Shown here in pieces: positions 15,360-23,560 of a DNA stretch of 64,000 nt. Numbering within the stretch: position 1 is the stretch's first letter; each line of letters starts with the position of its first letter. The notes below the pieces were generated by a model. That model worked only from the letters and a program-made list of their open reading frames with translations. It was not told where the DNA came from and ran no database searches. The position numbers and the translations under genes are program-made. Origin of the DNA: a virus; IMG/VR virus record IMGVR_UViG_3300031787_000018, positions 62,001 through 126,000 of that record; one strand, 5' to 3'.

Positions 15360-16161
15360 ATGAACCAAAAAATTATAAAGATTTGCGAAGAAAAGTTTAT
15401 ATACTTAAATTACTCTCCTCGAACAAAAGATAATTATTTAAGTCACATTAAAGACTTCCTAAAATCTCTGGGAGATAAACAAGTCATTCATTGTAATTCA
15501 AAAGATTTCCAATCTTACTTAGATAACTACAAATTTACCTCTATTTCACAACAAAACCAAGTTATTAACTCAATCAGATTTCTCTACAAATTCGGTCTAA
15601 ATAAGAAATACGATAAAGTATCTTTCAAACGACCCAAGTCAGAAAAGAAGTTACCAAAAGTAATTGATAATGATTACATTATAGAGTGTCTATCGAAGAT
15701 AAATAATTTGAAGCATAAATCAATATTATCTTTGTCGTATTCGGTTGGTTTGAGGGTTTTCAGAAGTTGTTAATCTTAAGATAGAAGACATTGATTCTAA
15801 AAGAATGATAATCCATATCAAAAACGCTAAAGGTAGAAAAGATAGGGTAGTCCCCCTTTCTCAGAACATCTTAGAATTATTAAGAAGTTATTACAAAGAG
15901 TTTAGGCCAATTGATTTTTTATTTAATGGTCAAAATAACTTAAAATATAGTACTGGCAGTTGTAACCAAATTGTTAAAAAATACTTAGGTGAAAAATATC
16001 ACATTCACCAATTAAGACATAGTTGTGCAACAAACCTATTGGAGAATGGTACAGACCTAAAATTAATTCAAAAAATATTAGGTCATTATTCAGTTAAAAC
16101 TACAGAAATATATACACATGTCTCAAATCAATTATTGTCAAAGGTAAATCTTCCTATTTAA
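15360..16161 (+). pseudogene. Tyrosine recombinase (integrase) broken by one-base insertion
   Basis: Two frames together make one XerD/IntI-like recombinase of about 266 residues. The first (15360-15773) carries the SAM-like N-terminal domain and the start of the catalytic domain, reading GLRVFRSC then stop. The second (to 16161) carries KGRKDRVVPL, HQLRHS, LGHYSVKTTEIYTH: Lys, His-x-x-Arg, His and the Tyr nucleophile. Removing one T from the run at about 15757-15760 restores GLRVSEVVNLKIED across the junction. It is either an inactivated gene, a recoded one, or a sequencing error in a T run. Confidence 0.82.
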
Positions 16162-16185
16162 TTTTGCCACCAAATAGATAATCAC

Positions 16186-16193
16186 TATATTTG
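16186..16193 (+). promoter_or_regulatory. TAnnTTTG promoter, 4 bases before ATG 16198
   Basis: TATATTTG, TTAT, ATG: leaderless arrangement. Confidence 0.6.
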
Positions 16194-16197
16194 TTAT

Positions 16198-16446
16198 ATG
16201 AAAAATACATTATTAGTTTTATTAGGTTTATTTCTGATGTCAACCACGGTTGTGACTGTAAATAAAATGTCAGACAGAAGTAAGGAACAAAAGGTTATTC
16301 TAGGAAGAAATCTTAACCAATTAAAGGTTGAAATACAAGATAACTTTAAATTAGGTTATCGTGTTGTGGCTATGGTTAATCAAAACCAAGACACTTATAG
16401 CAATTCATCACCAAACGATGAGATAATGGTTGTAATGGAAAAATAA
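16198..16446 (+). CDS. Small exported or membrane-anchored protein
   Basis: 82 residues with an N-terminal hydrophobic segment (about 4-20, LLVLLGLFLMSTTVV) acting as signal or anchor, and a short soluble part. No lipobox Cys. Not recognised. Confidence 0.66.
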   Translation: MKNTLLVLLGLFLMSTTVVTVNKMSDRSKEQKVILGRNLNQLKVEIQDNFKLGYRVVAMVNQNQDTYSNSSPNDEIMVVMEK

Positions 16447-16451
16447 TTATC

Positions 16452-16763
16452 ATGTCAACAAAATTCAAATTCAATAACGGTAATATGGCATTAGTATGTT
16501 CTTCTTGTGGGAGGATACTAAAAACAGGCGGTGAGTTTACAGAACAAGAATGGAGGTGTTTAAACGGTGAGGTAGATTTAGGTGATAAGTATTGTTCTGA
16601 TTGTGAAGATAATGTTAAACCTGAAGATAAAACTGGTGATAACATGATGTCAAATTTAGAACATATAAAAAATATTTTACCACATATTAGGAATGATGAA
16701 AATTTTCAGTTAAATTTGTTAAATAGTTTAATGAAAAAAATCAAAAATGATAAACAATCGTAA
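16452..16763 (+). CDS. Zinc-ribbon-like small protein
   Basis: 103 residues. CSSCG (about residues 16-20) and YCSDCED (about 52-58) give a four-Cys zinc site. The C-terminal half is helical. It overlaps the next gene by 17 bases. Possible nucleic-acid or protein adaptor; no family recognised. Confidence 0.68.
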   Translation: MSTKFKFNNGNMALVCSSCGRILKTGGEFTEQEWRCLNGEVDLGDKYCSDCEDNVKPEDKTGDNMMSNLEHIKNILPHIRNDENFQLNLLNSLMKKIKNDKQS

Positions 16764-17160
16764 ATTTAAAACAAACTTATTAATAACAATTTTTAATTTC
16801 TTATTTGGAATAAGTTTGTTTGGTCAAAATAGTTATGTTGTACTAAAATATAGTAATATTAAAATAGTAACTCCTACCGATACAACAATACACAAGATAC
16901 AAAATTATTTTTATTTTAACGAATGTTCTTTTGTTATATCTTCACAATCAACAAGGGTTTATGATATTCTAATACCTTCTGTAAATGAATTTGATGTTAC
17001 AGGTGTTAGGGTATTACAAGATACTGGTGTGAAGTTGGAGGATGGTGGTGTGATTTATGAGGCACCAATGCATAAGAGACAAGTTGCAGTTTATTTTAGT
17101 GAAGGTTTAACCGAATTAAAAATAATGAGAAAAGATAAAACAGGTGTTATATTTTATTAA
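16747..17160 (+). CDS. Secreted protein of unknown function
   Basis: 137 residues. A basic start and hydrophobic stretch (LLITIFNFLFGISLFGQ) form a signal peptide, probably cleaved near Gly-Gln as is common in Bacteroidota. The mature part is beta-rich. No T9SS tail. Confidence 0.68.
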   Translation: MINNRKFKTNLLITIFNFLFGISLFGQNSYVVLKYSNIKIVTPTDTTIHKIQNYFYFNECSFVISSQSTRVYDILIPSVNEFDVTGVRVLQDTGVKLEDGGVIYEAPMHKRQVAVYFSEGLTELKIMRKDKTGVIFY

Positions 17161-17162
17161 TT

Positions 17163-17432
17163 ATGACGTTAGAGGCACAATACAAAGAATTTAAAACAAA
17201 AAACCCAGATTCTGCTTTGACATTTGAAGAATGGTATGAAAGTAAGTTTTACAGGATTAATGAATTAATTGTTGAAAAATTAAAAGAGAAAAAACATGGT
17301 TTTAACATAGAACATATGTATCATTTTTTTTGTGGTGATTGTAAAGAATTATGGTCATTAAGTGAGTATAAACCAAGTAAAGATAAAATGTTAACTTGTC
17401 CACATTGTGGGTTTAAATCAAATATTATTTAA
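17163..17432 (+). CDS. Small zinc-ribbon protein
   Basis: 89 residues: a helical N-terminus (FEEWYESKF) and a C-terminal zinc ribbon with CGDC (about 57-60) and CPHCG (about 79-83). Function unknown. Confidence 0.67.
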   Translation: MTLEAQYKEFKTKNPDSALTFEEWYESKFYRINELIVEKLKEKKHGFNIEHMYHFFCGDCKELWSLSEYKPSKDKMLTCPHCGFKSNII

Positions 17433-17436
17433 ATTT

Positions 17437-17592
17437 ATGAAAGAAGTTATTGGAAAATCAAAGGTTAGTACTGCCTTAATATTAATGGGACCTATAGCTA
17501 AGGGATATAATCTTAGACTTAATCGTGTCAAAGAATTTAAAAAGGTACGTGAAATTGTGGAAAGTAAGTATAAAATCATAAAATGGAATTAA
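17437..17592 (+). CDS. Small basic protein
   Basis: 51 residues from ATG 17437; an upstream in-frame start overlaps the previous gene. Basic, with a short hydrophobic stretch (STALILMGPIA). Overlaps the next start. Confidence 0.5.
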   Translation: MKEVIGKSKVSTALILMGPIAKGYNLRLNRVKEFKKVREIVESKYKIIKWN

Positions 17593-17870
17593 AAAAGAAT
17601 ATATTACCTATAATTTTTAAGACCAAAGTTGGTGAGTTATACAAACCAATAGATAATTCTTGGGCTTATTGTTTAGATGATGGTTATAATCACTTTTTGG
17701 CCGGTACAGGATTTCCTAATGATGAACCACCACAAACTGTTATTATAGTTAAAGGTCCTTATTATTTAAAAAAGAAATGGATAGGCGATGTAATTTATGA
17801 TTTAAAATTTGTTACAGTTAAATGTCAAAAAGGATTATTACACGAAGTATTATATCATGGAGAAGATTAG
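17583..17870 (+). CDS. Small hypothetical protein
   Basis: 95 residues, beta-rich, with several Trp/Tyr; no domain recognised. Starts inside the end of the previous gene and overlaps the next, so all are co-translated. Confidence 0.65.
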   Translation: MELKKNILPIIFKTKVGELYKPIDNSWAYCLDDGYNHFLAGTGFPNDEPPQTVIIVKGPYYLKKKWIGDVIYDLKFVTVKCQKGLLHEVLYHGED

Positions 17871-18135
17871 AAAAGGTGATTATGTTTTTATCACAGACGG
17901 ACAAACTTGGATATCAAAAAACTTATTCGATAGAAAATTTTTATGTATGAAACCCAATAAGTTTTATAGGGTTCTAGGTTTGAATGATAAATCTGTTTTT
18001 TTAACTTGTGAACCAAATGCGGGTAAATTCACTAGAATTAAACTAGAAAGTCCAATACTTGAAAAATTAACGTTTATTGGAGAAGAAGATTTTAAAGAAA
18101 TTGAGAATTTAGATTTTTTTGAGTATGCGTTATAA
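17857..18135 (+). CDS. Small SH3/KOW-like protein
   Basis: 92 residues from ATG 17857 (MEKIRKGDYVFITDGQ); the open frame extends upstream but the KGD start matches the other small SH3-like proteins. KPNKFYRVLGLNDK suggests a second strand pair like that in 19125 and 22073. Function unknown. Confidence 0.66.
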   Translation: MEKIRKGDYVFITDGQTWISKNLFDRKFLCMKPNKFYRVLGLNDKSVFLTCEPNAGKFTRIKLESPILEKLTFIGEEDFKEIENLDFFEYAL

Positions 18136-18143
18136 GTCACAAA

Positions 18144-18698
18144 ATGAAATTTATATTAACCCTTATATTATCAGTAATAACCTTTATTGGTGTTTGTCAA
18201 ACAAGGGTAACAGCCGTTATAATTAATGGTGATACCTTACCCTATGTTAAATTAAAACCTTTTATAATAAAGGAAAAGGGTAATTGGGGTGTATTTGTTT
18301 CTTGGGAACGTAGTCGTTTAGAAAAAAAAGTTAGAAAAGTTTTACCTTTGGTCAAGGTGCTATCCCGAGAACTTAATAACAGAAAAGAAAACCTAAATTC
18401 TACAAATCCAATTATACGTAAAAAAGAACTTCATGAGATGGAAGTTTATTTAAAAAGTAATTATGGTAAGACAATAAAAGATTTAACCATAAGTGAAGGT
18501 AAGGTATTATTAAAACTTATTCATAGAGAAAATGGTATGTCACCTTATGAAATTTTAAAAATGTTAAAGGGTGAAAGAAAAGCAGAATTTTGGGATGGAT
18601 TTGCAGGACTATTTGGCACAGATTTGGAATCCAAATGGGATCCTGAAGGTGAAGATAAAATGTTAAATCAAATTGTTATCAAAATAGAAAATGATTAA
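18144..18698 (+). CDS. DUF4294 family exported protein
   Basis: 184 residues. A signal peptide ends near IGVCQT. The mature protein shows the DUF4294 pattern known from Bacteroidota: VIINGDTLPYVKLK, VRKVLPLVKVL, ISEGKVLLKLIHRE and a C-terminal FGTDLESKWDPEGED. Its biochemical role is unknown. It is normally chromosomal, so a phage copy points to gene capture from a Bacteroidota host. Confidence 0.8.
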   Translation: MKFILTLILSVITFIGVCQTRVTAVIINGDTLPYVKLKPFIIKEKGNWGVFVSWERSRLEKKVRKVLPLVKVLSRELNNRKENLNSTNPIIRKKELHEMEVYLKSNYGKTIKDLTISEGKVLLKLIHRENGMSPYEILKMLKGERKAEFWDGFAGLFGTDLESKWDPEGEDKMLNQIVIKIEND

Positions 18699-18921
18699 TT
18701 GGATAAAGCCCCAAGACAGATGGATAGAAGGTTATTATAACTCTATTAGACTTTATATACATTTAACCAAAGAACAAAAAGTTGATGGTTTATATTTCAT
18801 TGAAGGTAACCATAAAGAAAAGGTGGTACCTGAAGATGAACATGAGGCAGATATAGATTTTATGAAATTGATGGCTGAATATATTATAAAAGAAAAATAC
18901 ATTAACAAATATGGAAATTAA
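18691..18921 (+). CDS. Small hypothetical protein
   Basis: 76 residues, acidic, overlapping the DUF4294 gene by 8 bases. Not recognised. Confidence 0.62.
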   Translation: MINWIKPQDRWIEGYYNSIRLYIHLTKEQKVDGLYFIEGNHKEKVVPEDEHEADIDFMKLMAEYIIKEKYINKYGN

Positions 18922-19090
18922 TTTAAGAGGTAATTTTAACAACAAGGTAGTTGAAATTATGGACATGGAATTTGGTAGGTTGGAGACAATTAAGTTACCC
19001 GTTATAACCAAGTTTAAAATTAAGGATGGTGCTGATGAAAAATGGGTTGACGCAAGTCTGGTTGTGATGTTGGAAAGGACTTTCAAATAA
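18911..19090 (+). CDS. Small hypothetical protein (59 residues)
   Basis: ATG 18911 overlaps the previous gene by 11 bases; the product MEINLRGNFNNKVVEIMD... is a compact alpha/beta protein ending in ERTFK. The coding-like composition and tight overlap support it. Confidence 0.55.
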   Translation: MEINLRGNFNNKVVEIMDMEFGRLETIKLPVITKFKIKDGADEKWVDASLVVMLERTFK

Positions 19091-19110
19091 TTAAATCTTC
19101 ACAATTCTGT

Positions 19111-19120
19111 GATATTTATA
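19111..19120 (+). promoter_or_regulatory. ATATTTAT-type late signal for gene at 19125
   Basis: GATATTTATA, 4 bases before a GTG start. Confidence 0.45.
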
Positions 19121-19124
19121 TTAT

Positions 19125-19790
19125 GTGAGAAATCTTATTAAATCTATTTTAAAAGAAGAATACGAAAGGGAACCACAAGTTGGTGATAATTTGTTATGCC
19201 ACACTGTTACACCTGCTTTTGAACCTTATTTAACAGTAAATAAAACATATAGAGTAATTGATGTAACATATTTTGATAATAGATTAGAGGTTTTAGTTAT
19301 AAAAGACGATACTGGTATAAATCGAATGTTTACAATAAAACCAGTAATGGGGCATTCTTATAAAACATGGTTCCATTTATTAGATGATATTGATGATGAA
19401 TATTTTTTTGAAAATATGTCGGAATCTGAAGAGGGTGATTTTGATTGGGTGGGTGATATCATTGAAAAATCCAACATGTGGGAAACATTACCAAGAAATG
19501 GAAATTATATATTGTTTTATTTTTATCCAAAAATATCTTCAGAACAATTTAAAAAATATGTAATCCCAATTTTATTAGAACAAGACATTAGAATTGAAAG
19601 TTCTGCGTCACGTAGTGGTATGGATCATCTAGAAATACATCCTAGTACACGTATACAATATAATAATAAACTTGTTGCCTTGTTTGGTGATGTTGAATAT
19701 TTCGATAAAGATGAAGAGGGATTTATTAAACAGTTATCAGAAGACGGTTCAACACCTATAAACGGTAGAGAATTTTTTAACATACCTTAA
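19125..19790 (+). CDS. Tagged modular protein (GTG start)
   Basis: 221 residues. GTG is the start: the ATG two bases earlier is followed at once by a stop. The tag MRNLIKSILKE ends in L-K-E. Residues about 17-100 form an SH3-like module (VGDNLLCHTVT...) also found in 41561 and 22073. Residues about 105-200 (FDWVGDIIEKS and GNYILFYFYPK) form a second module shared with 20592 and 34087. Function unknown; modular late protein. Confidence 0.8.
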   Translation: MRNLIKSILKEEYEREPQVGDNLLCHTVTPAFEPYLTVNKTYRVIDVTYFDNRLEVLVIKDDTGINRMFTIKPVMGHSYKTWFHLLDDIDDEYFFENMSESEEGDFDWVGDIIEKSNMWETLPRNGNYILFYFYPKISSEQFKKYVIPILLEQDIRIESSASRSGMDHLEIHPSTRIQYNNKLVALFGDVEYFDKDEEGFIKQLSEDGSTPINGREFFNIP

Positions 19791-19805
19791 ACAAATCTTT
19801 TAAAA

Positions 19806-19850
19806 ACTAAAAACCCCCAATCTAATATTACATAGATGTGGGGGTTTTGT
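19806..19850 (+). terminator. Rho-independent terminator
   Basis: AAACCCCCA pairs with TGTGGGGGTTTT (a small bulge) and is followed by a T/G run. It follows the stop of 19125. Confidence 0.75.
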
Positions 19851-20577
19851 TTGCCGATAGATTTATTCACATGAAAGGGAACCTTTGTTGACACCGTAAG
19901 GTAGGTGTGACAAGAGGGTTTTATCGATGTTATAATCGAGATCGGTCTTGTTTGTGTTTATAACACGTGTTAAGGGAATCGGTGGCTTTTGGGTTAAGGT
20001 GCCGTGATCGTTGATTCCCGTGTGGATGATCAGTCCACTGATTAAACCTTGTGAGAGTGTGAAAGTTCTCCAATTTTTTTATTTTAACTATTGTGAAGTT
20101 TAATAAAAATACTATGACCCGTTAAAAAAAGAACAACATCTTTGAACACCACGATTGCTTTTACTTTCCCTGTTTTTAGAGAGGTTTCAGCCTGTGTCAG
20201 TCAATTATCGGTTTCACGATGGTTCAGGACTTAGCTTCCTCTGTGGTAAACATTTACAGTTTTTATGGTGTTACAGTTTTTATTTATGAGTGGTGTCATG
20301 TCGGATGGTCGTGTTACTCTTTACTCGGGAGATTTAGGACCTTTACTTTCCACTCATTCACTTCTTCAAAGTTAAACATTCTTTTTTAAACTATCAAGAG
20401 GTTTTTAAAAATTATTTTTTTTATTTTCCCCTTACCGTTATCAGGTTGTTTAACTTAACACAACAAAGATATGTAATTTATTTCATACCGTCAACAAAAT
20501 CTTTGTTTTTTTTTTATTGTTGTGTTTTTATGTCAAATAACTTGTACAAATATATAAACAATTTTTAACATAGACAA
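19851..20577. other. Long non-coding stretch with many hairpins
   Basis: About 730 bases without a credible gene on either strand. The first part holds clear hairpins: TTGACACC/GGTGTGACAA (near 19890), TCGAT/ATCGA (near 19924), GTGTT/AACAC (near 19955) and GGGAATC/GATTCCC (19973-20020). The second part (20150-20350) contains a direct repeat of ACAGTTTTTAT near 20258-20282. I do not recognise tmRNA, RNase P or 6S RNA. It may encode one or more regulatory RNAs. Confidence 0.5.
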
Positions 20578-20587
20578 GATATTTATT
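20578..20587 (+). promoter_or_regulatory. ATATTTAT-type late signal for gene at 20592
   Basis: GATATTTATT, 4 bases before ATG. Confidence 0.45.
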
Positions 20588-20591
20588 GTAA

Positions 20592-22010
20592 ATGGAAAAA
20601 GAAATTTTAGATTTTATCTTTCAAAGTGGTGGTATTGGTTTACAGTTCTACAATCCTGAAGAATATAATAATGAAGGTATTGTTTATACTATTATAGATT
20701 CTGATGAAAAGTATATTGATTTACAGTGGGAAGACGATGAAGAAATTTACTATAATAGTGAACCTTGGCACGTTTTTTTATCACATTTAGAGAGTGGTTT
20801 TTATGTTATTAAAAATATGGATTTCTTATGCCAAACTATGGGTGTTGATTTAGATATTGATGACGTTTTTGGTTCCTTAAATGAAAATGAATCGTCACAT
20901 ATAGTCGGTAATATAGAAAGATTATTACAAGAATGGAATTGGGTTGTGATGCCTGTGTCAGACATCACAGAAGAACAGTTCCAAGAATTACAATTATATC
21001 TATACTCAAAAGGTATATATTGGCAAAGTGGTGGTGATGATGTTAGAAGTATGCCACCTGATTTGGGTTGGATATATATCGGAAGATACCCGTATTATAA
21101 TGGTAGGCCACCACATGCACAAAGAGCAACCATAGGTTGGACATTTTACCAAGATGGTATATGGAGACCAGAAGAGGATCCAAGTTACGCTGAAGACTAT
21201 AGATTATGGAATCCTAAATATAAAATAGTTAGTTATTACGATATTATTTTAGACGATGATGATTTAGATATGGATGATGTTTTTGGTTCCTTGAATGAAG
21301 GAACTTATCAACCTATTTTAAATTTGAGGTTTGACCCACCATTGAGAAATGAATGGGAGTTACTTGAAGTAATGAAAGTAATTCAAAGAAATTACGACGA
21401 TGTCACTTGGCGGTCAGGAGGTATACCAACTAATTTACCTTATTTGGATCAGATATGGGAAGATCCTTCAGAGGGTATTTGGTATATAACAATTGGTTTT
21501 TTTAAATCAAATCCGAAGAATATAACTTACACATCCGGTGATATAGATGACCCGTCTATATCAGATGAGGAACATCATATGTATAAACATTTAAATGGAA
21601 GAGAATGGGTTAGAAGTCACGACTTTGATGCGGATGAAACTAGTGATATGTTTGGTCCTTTAATTGAGACGAATGAATTTGATTGGGTTGGTGATATAAT
21701 TGATGATGATGCTAATAGATTTTCAAAAATACCAAGTTATAATCATGAAAGATATATATTACGTTTTTCACAACCTATGCTTGCTAGTGATGTTATGGAT
21801 TTATTAAAGTTTTTAAAAGAAATTGGTTGGGATGTTGGTGACAATATTGTGCGTGATTATAATTTTGATGATTTAGTTGAATACTCTTCAAATGGAACTG
21901 GTTATATACATTTGAGGCCTAATGGTAAAGTTACTTATGCCGATGATGTTAAATTATTTTCAGATTATACCGACATTAAACTTGATACTGTCAGACAAAT
22001 ATGGGTATAG
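20592..22010 (+). CDS. Modular protein with (L/I)xE linkers
   Basis: 472 residues without the usual tag. It reads as several modules separated by a recurring linker: DIDDVFGSLNE (about 90-100), DMDDVFGSLNE (about 228-238) and DADETSDMFGPLIE (about 346-359). Each ends in L-x-E. The last module (FDWVGDIIDDD, then ERYILRFSQP) matches 19125 and 34087; the third (LNLRFDPPLRNEW) matches 40101. It looks like a polyprotein cut by the prohead protease. This is inference. Confidence 0.82.
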   Translation: MEKEILDFIFQSGGIGLQFYNPEEYNNEGIVYTIIDSDEKYIDLQWEDDEEIYYNSEPWHVFLSHLESGFYVIKNMDFLCQTMGVDLDIDDVFGSLNENESSHIVGNIERLLQEWNWVVMPVSDITEEQFQELQLYLYSKGIYWQSGGDDVRSMPPDLGWIYIGRYPYYNGRPPHAQRATIGWTFYQDGIWRPEEDPSYAEDYRLWNPKYKIVSYYDIILDDDDLDMDDVFGSLNEGTYQPILNLRFDPPLRNEWELLEVMKVIQRNYDDVTWRSGGIPTNLPYLDQIWEDPSEGIWYITIGFFKSNPKNITYTSGDIDDPSISDEEHHMYKHLNGREWVRSHDFDADETSDMFGPLIETNEFDWVGDIIDDDANRFSKIPSYNHERYILRFSQPMLASDVMDLLKFLKEIGWDVGDNIVRDYNFDDLVEYSSNGTGYIHLRPNGKVTYADDVKLFSDYTDIKLDTVRQIWV

Positions 22011-22033
22011 ATAATTAAAATTTTTTTTATCAA

Positions 22034-22059
22034 AATCCCTCCAGTGTGAGGGATTTTTT
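22034..22059 (+). terminator. Rho-independent terminator
   Basis: AATCCCTC-CAGTGT-GAGGGATT followed by TTTT. Confidence 0.85.
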
Positions 22060-22060
22060 G

Positions 22061-22068
22061 TATATTTG
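22061..22068 (+). promoter_or_regulatory. TAnnTTTG promoter, 4 bases before ATG 22073
   Basis: TATATTTG, TTTT, ATG, immediately after the terminator of 20592. The position also argues against the longer frame from 22046. Confidence 0.6.
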
Positions 22069-22072
22069 TTTT

Positions 22073-22354
22073 ATGGAAACTAAATCATATAAAGTTGGTG
22101 GTTATCTTTATTGTATCAAACCTGTTATAATGAAAAACGGTAAACTACAAGGTAAAGCTGTGACCAAAGTTGGTAAACACTATAAGATATTAGATGTAAC
22201 GAAAAAAAGGTTTTACATAAGGGATGATAATAAACAATGTCATTCATTTGATTTTGATGGTTATAGGGAATGGTTTATACATACCGAAAAAATGATTAGA
22301 GGTGTTAATAAAATTGTTGATGAAATTATCGACAACGATGTTTTTTGGGAATAA
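22073..22354 (+). CDS. Small SH3-like module protein
   Basis: 93 residues from ATG 22073. YKVGGYLYCIKPV and KVGKHYKILDVTKKRFYIRDD align with the first module of 19125 and the C-terminal module of 41561, so this is a stand-alone copy of that module. It has no tag and a host-type promoter, so probably a different time of expression. Confidence 0.7.
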   Translation: METKSYKVGGYLYCIKPVIMKNGKLQGKAVTKVGKHYKILDVTKKRFYIRDDNKQCHSFDFDGYREWFIHTEKMIRGVNKIVDEIIDNDVFWE

Positions 22355-22377
22355 ATTTATTATATTATATATAAAAA

Positions 22378-22572
22378 ATGGAAAATAACGAAAAAAATAT
22401 AGGTTGGTCTAAAGATAAAGCTGAAAAATCTAAACAAGAATTACTAACTGAATTAAAAAAAGAATACGGTATCTCAGATGATAATTTAACTTGGGTGGAT
22501 AAAATGTTGACTGAAATAATTCAAGAACAGGATGATAAGTTAAAACAAAATAAAAATGAGAAAAAGAGGTAG
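22378..22572 (+). CDS. Small charged helical protein
   Basis: 64 residues, Lys/Glu-rich, mostly helix; not recognised. Overlaps the next gene by 17 bases. Confidence 0.58.
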   Translation: MENNEKNIGWSKDKAEKSKQELLTELKKEYGISDDNLTWVDKMLTEIIQEQDDKLKQNKNEKKR

Positions 22573-22828
22573 GACAATGTATGTATCACAAGATGTTGAT
22601 GTGGAAATCTATTTTGATGATATCAGGAATTACGTAAATGACTACGCATCTGAGGATGAGTTAAAAATATTGGCCAAAGATTTGGAAAAAAATTATTTGG
22701 GACAACGTAATGTTGAGGTAAAAACCTTAGAAGATGAATTTAAATTAGAATTACTAATGTTAGCTTTTAACAAGTACTCATTATCAGAAATAGAAAATAA
22801 ATTGGGTACAAAATTTGATTTAAGTTAA
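22556..22828 (+). CDS. Small hypothetical protein
   Basis: 90 residues; a basic start (MRKRGRTMYV, where Met8 is an alternative start outside the overlap) is followed by an acidic helical body. Not recognised. Confidence 0.6.
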   Translation: MRKRGRTMYVSQDVDVEIYFDDIRNYVNDYASEDELKILAKDLEKNYLGQRNVEVKTLEDEFKLELLMLAFNKYSLSEIENKLGTKFDLS

Positions 22829-22832
22829 AATT

Positions 22833-23087
22833 ATGAAATTCGAAATAGGTGACAGAGTTAAGAAAAAGAACGGTGGCTTATTTTACTGCACACAAGAAGA
22901 ATGTGGTACCATTGTAGGGTTTAGTGACCATGGTTCGGATCCTTGGGTCCACATAAAAGGTGAATATTATATGATAGATGGAATTAAGCAGATAAACCAC
23001 CACAATCCTAGATTTTTGGTGAAAGTTGAAAAAATAAATTTTTGTGAAAAAAATATTAAAAAAATAAAAATTACCTCATGTGATTAG
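22833..23087 (+). CDS. Small SH3/KOW-like protein
   Basis: 84 residues, starting MKFEIGDRVKKKNGG with a second half rich in Lys. ECGTIVGFSDHG fits a KOW-like strand. Function unknown. Confidence 0.65.
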   Translation: MKFEIGDRVKKKNGGLFYCTQEECGTIVGFSDHGSDPWVHIKGEYYMIDGIKQINHHNPRFLVKVEKINFCEKNIKKIKITSCD

Positions 23088-23114
23088 AGGATTATCGGAA
23101 ATGGATATAAATAT

Positions 23115-23387
23115 ATGAAAAAACATTTAAAAGAATGGTTTGATTTATTTTGGATATGGGGACCAATGTTATTAATAATATTGGTTCTATATGGTAACAT
23201 GTATTATACATCACATTATTGTAAAGAATACACATATAAGTCAATTTGTAGAGAGTGTGCTGAATGGAAGACTACAGATAATGGTCACACAGGTAGGTAT
23301 AGGAGAGAGTGGACGGAATGTGTTCGTTGGGTTGATTACGAATGTGAGTTAACAGATGATTCTTGTGGGTGTGTTAAATTAAAGTAA
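23115..23387 (+). CDS. Membrane-anchored Cys-rich protein
   Basis: 90 residues: one hydrophobic segment (about 11-29, FWIWGPMLLIILVLYG) followed by a domain with eight Cys, probably outside the cytoplasm and disulphide-bonded. Not recognised. Confidence 0.66.
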   Translation: MKKHLKEWFDLFWIWGPMLLIILVLYGNMYYTSHYCKEYTYKSICRECAEWKTTDNGHTGRYRREWTECVRWVDYECELTDDSCGCVKLK

Positions 23388-23560
23388 TTATTTATTATTA
23401 TTTTTGTGGTAATTTATAATATCTTGTTTTACCATAGGTAATATACTTTTTAGTTTATCTGACCAACTTTTTTCTCGTTCCTCTTTTGACGGTATGTTCA
23501 AATATCTACATTTTCTTTATCTTTGGTGTTATCTTTATTTTTTAACATGTCATTTAAGTT
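23388..23560 (-). pseudogene. Duplicated 3' tail fragment of gene 23550-24173
   Basis: Minus-strand reading gives IPSKEEREKSWSDKLKSILP, ending in a stop at 23388. It resembles the tail IPPIEEINKKWEERLLSILP of the gene just upstream. No start codon precedes it in frame, and a short frame ending NVDI-stop sits between the two. It looks like a remnant of a second copy or a former longer C-terminus. Confidence 0.4.
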
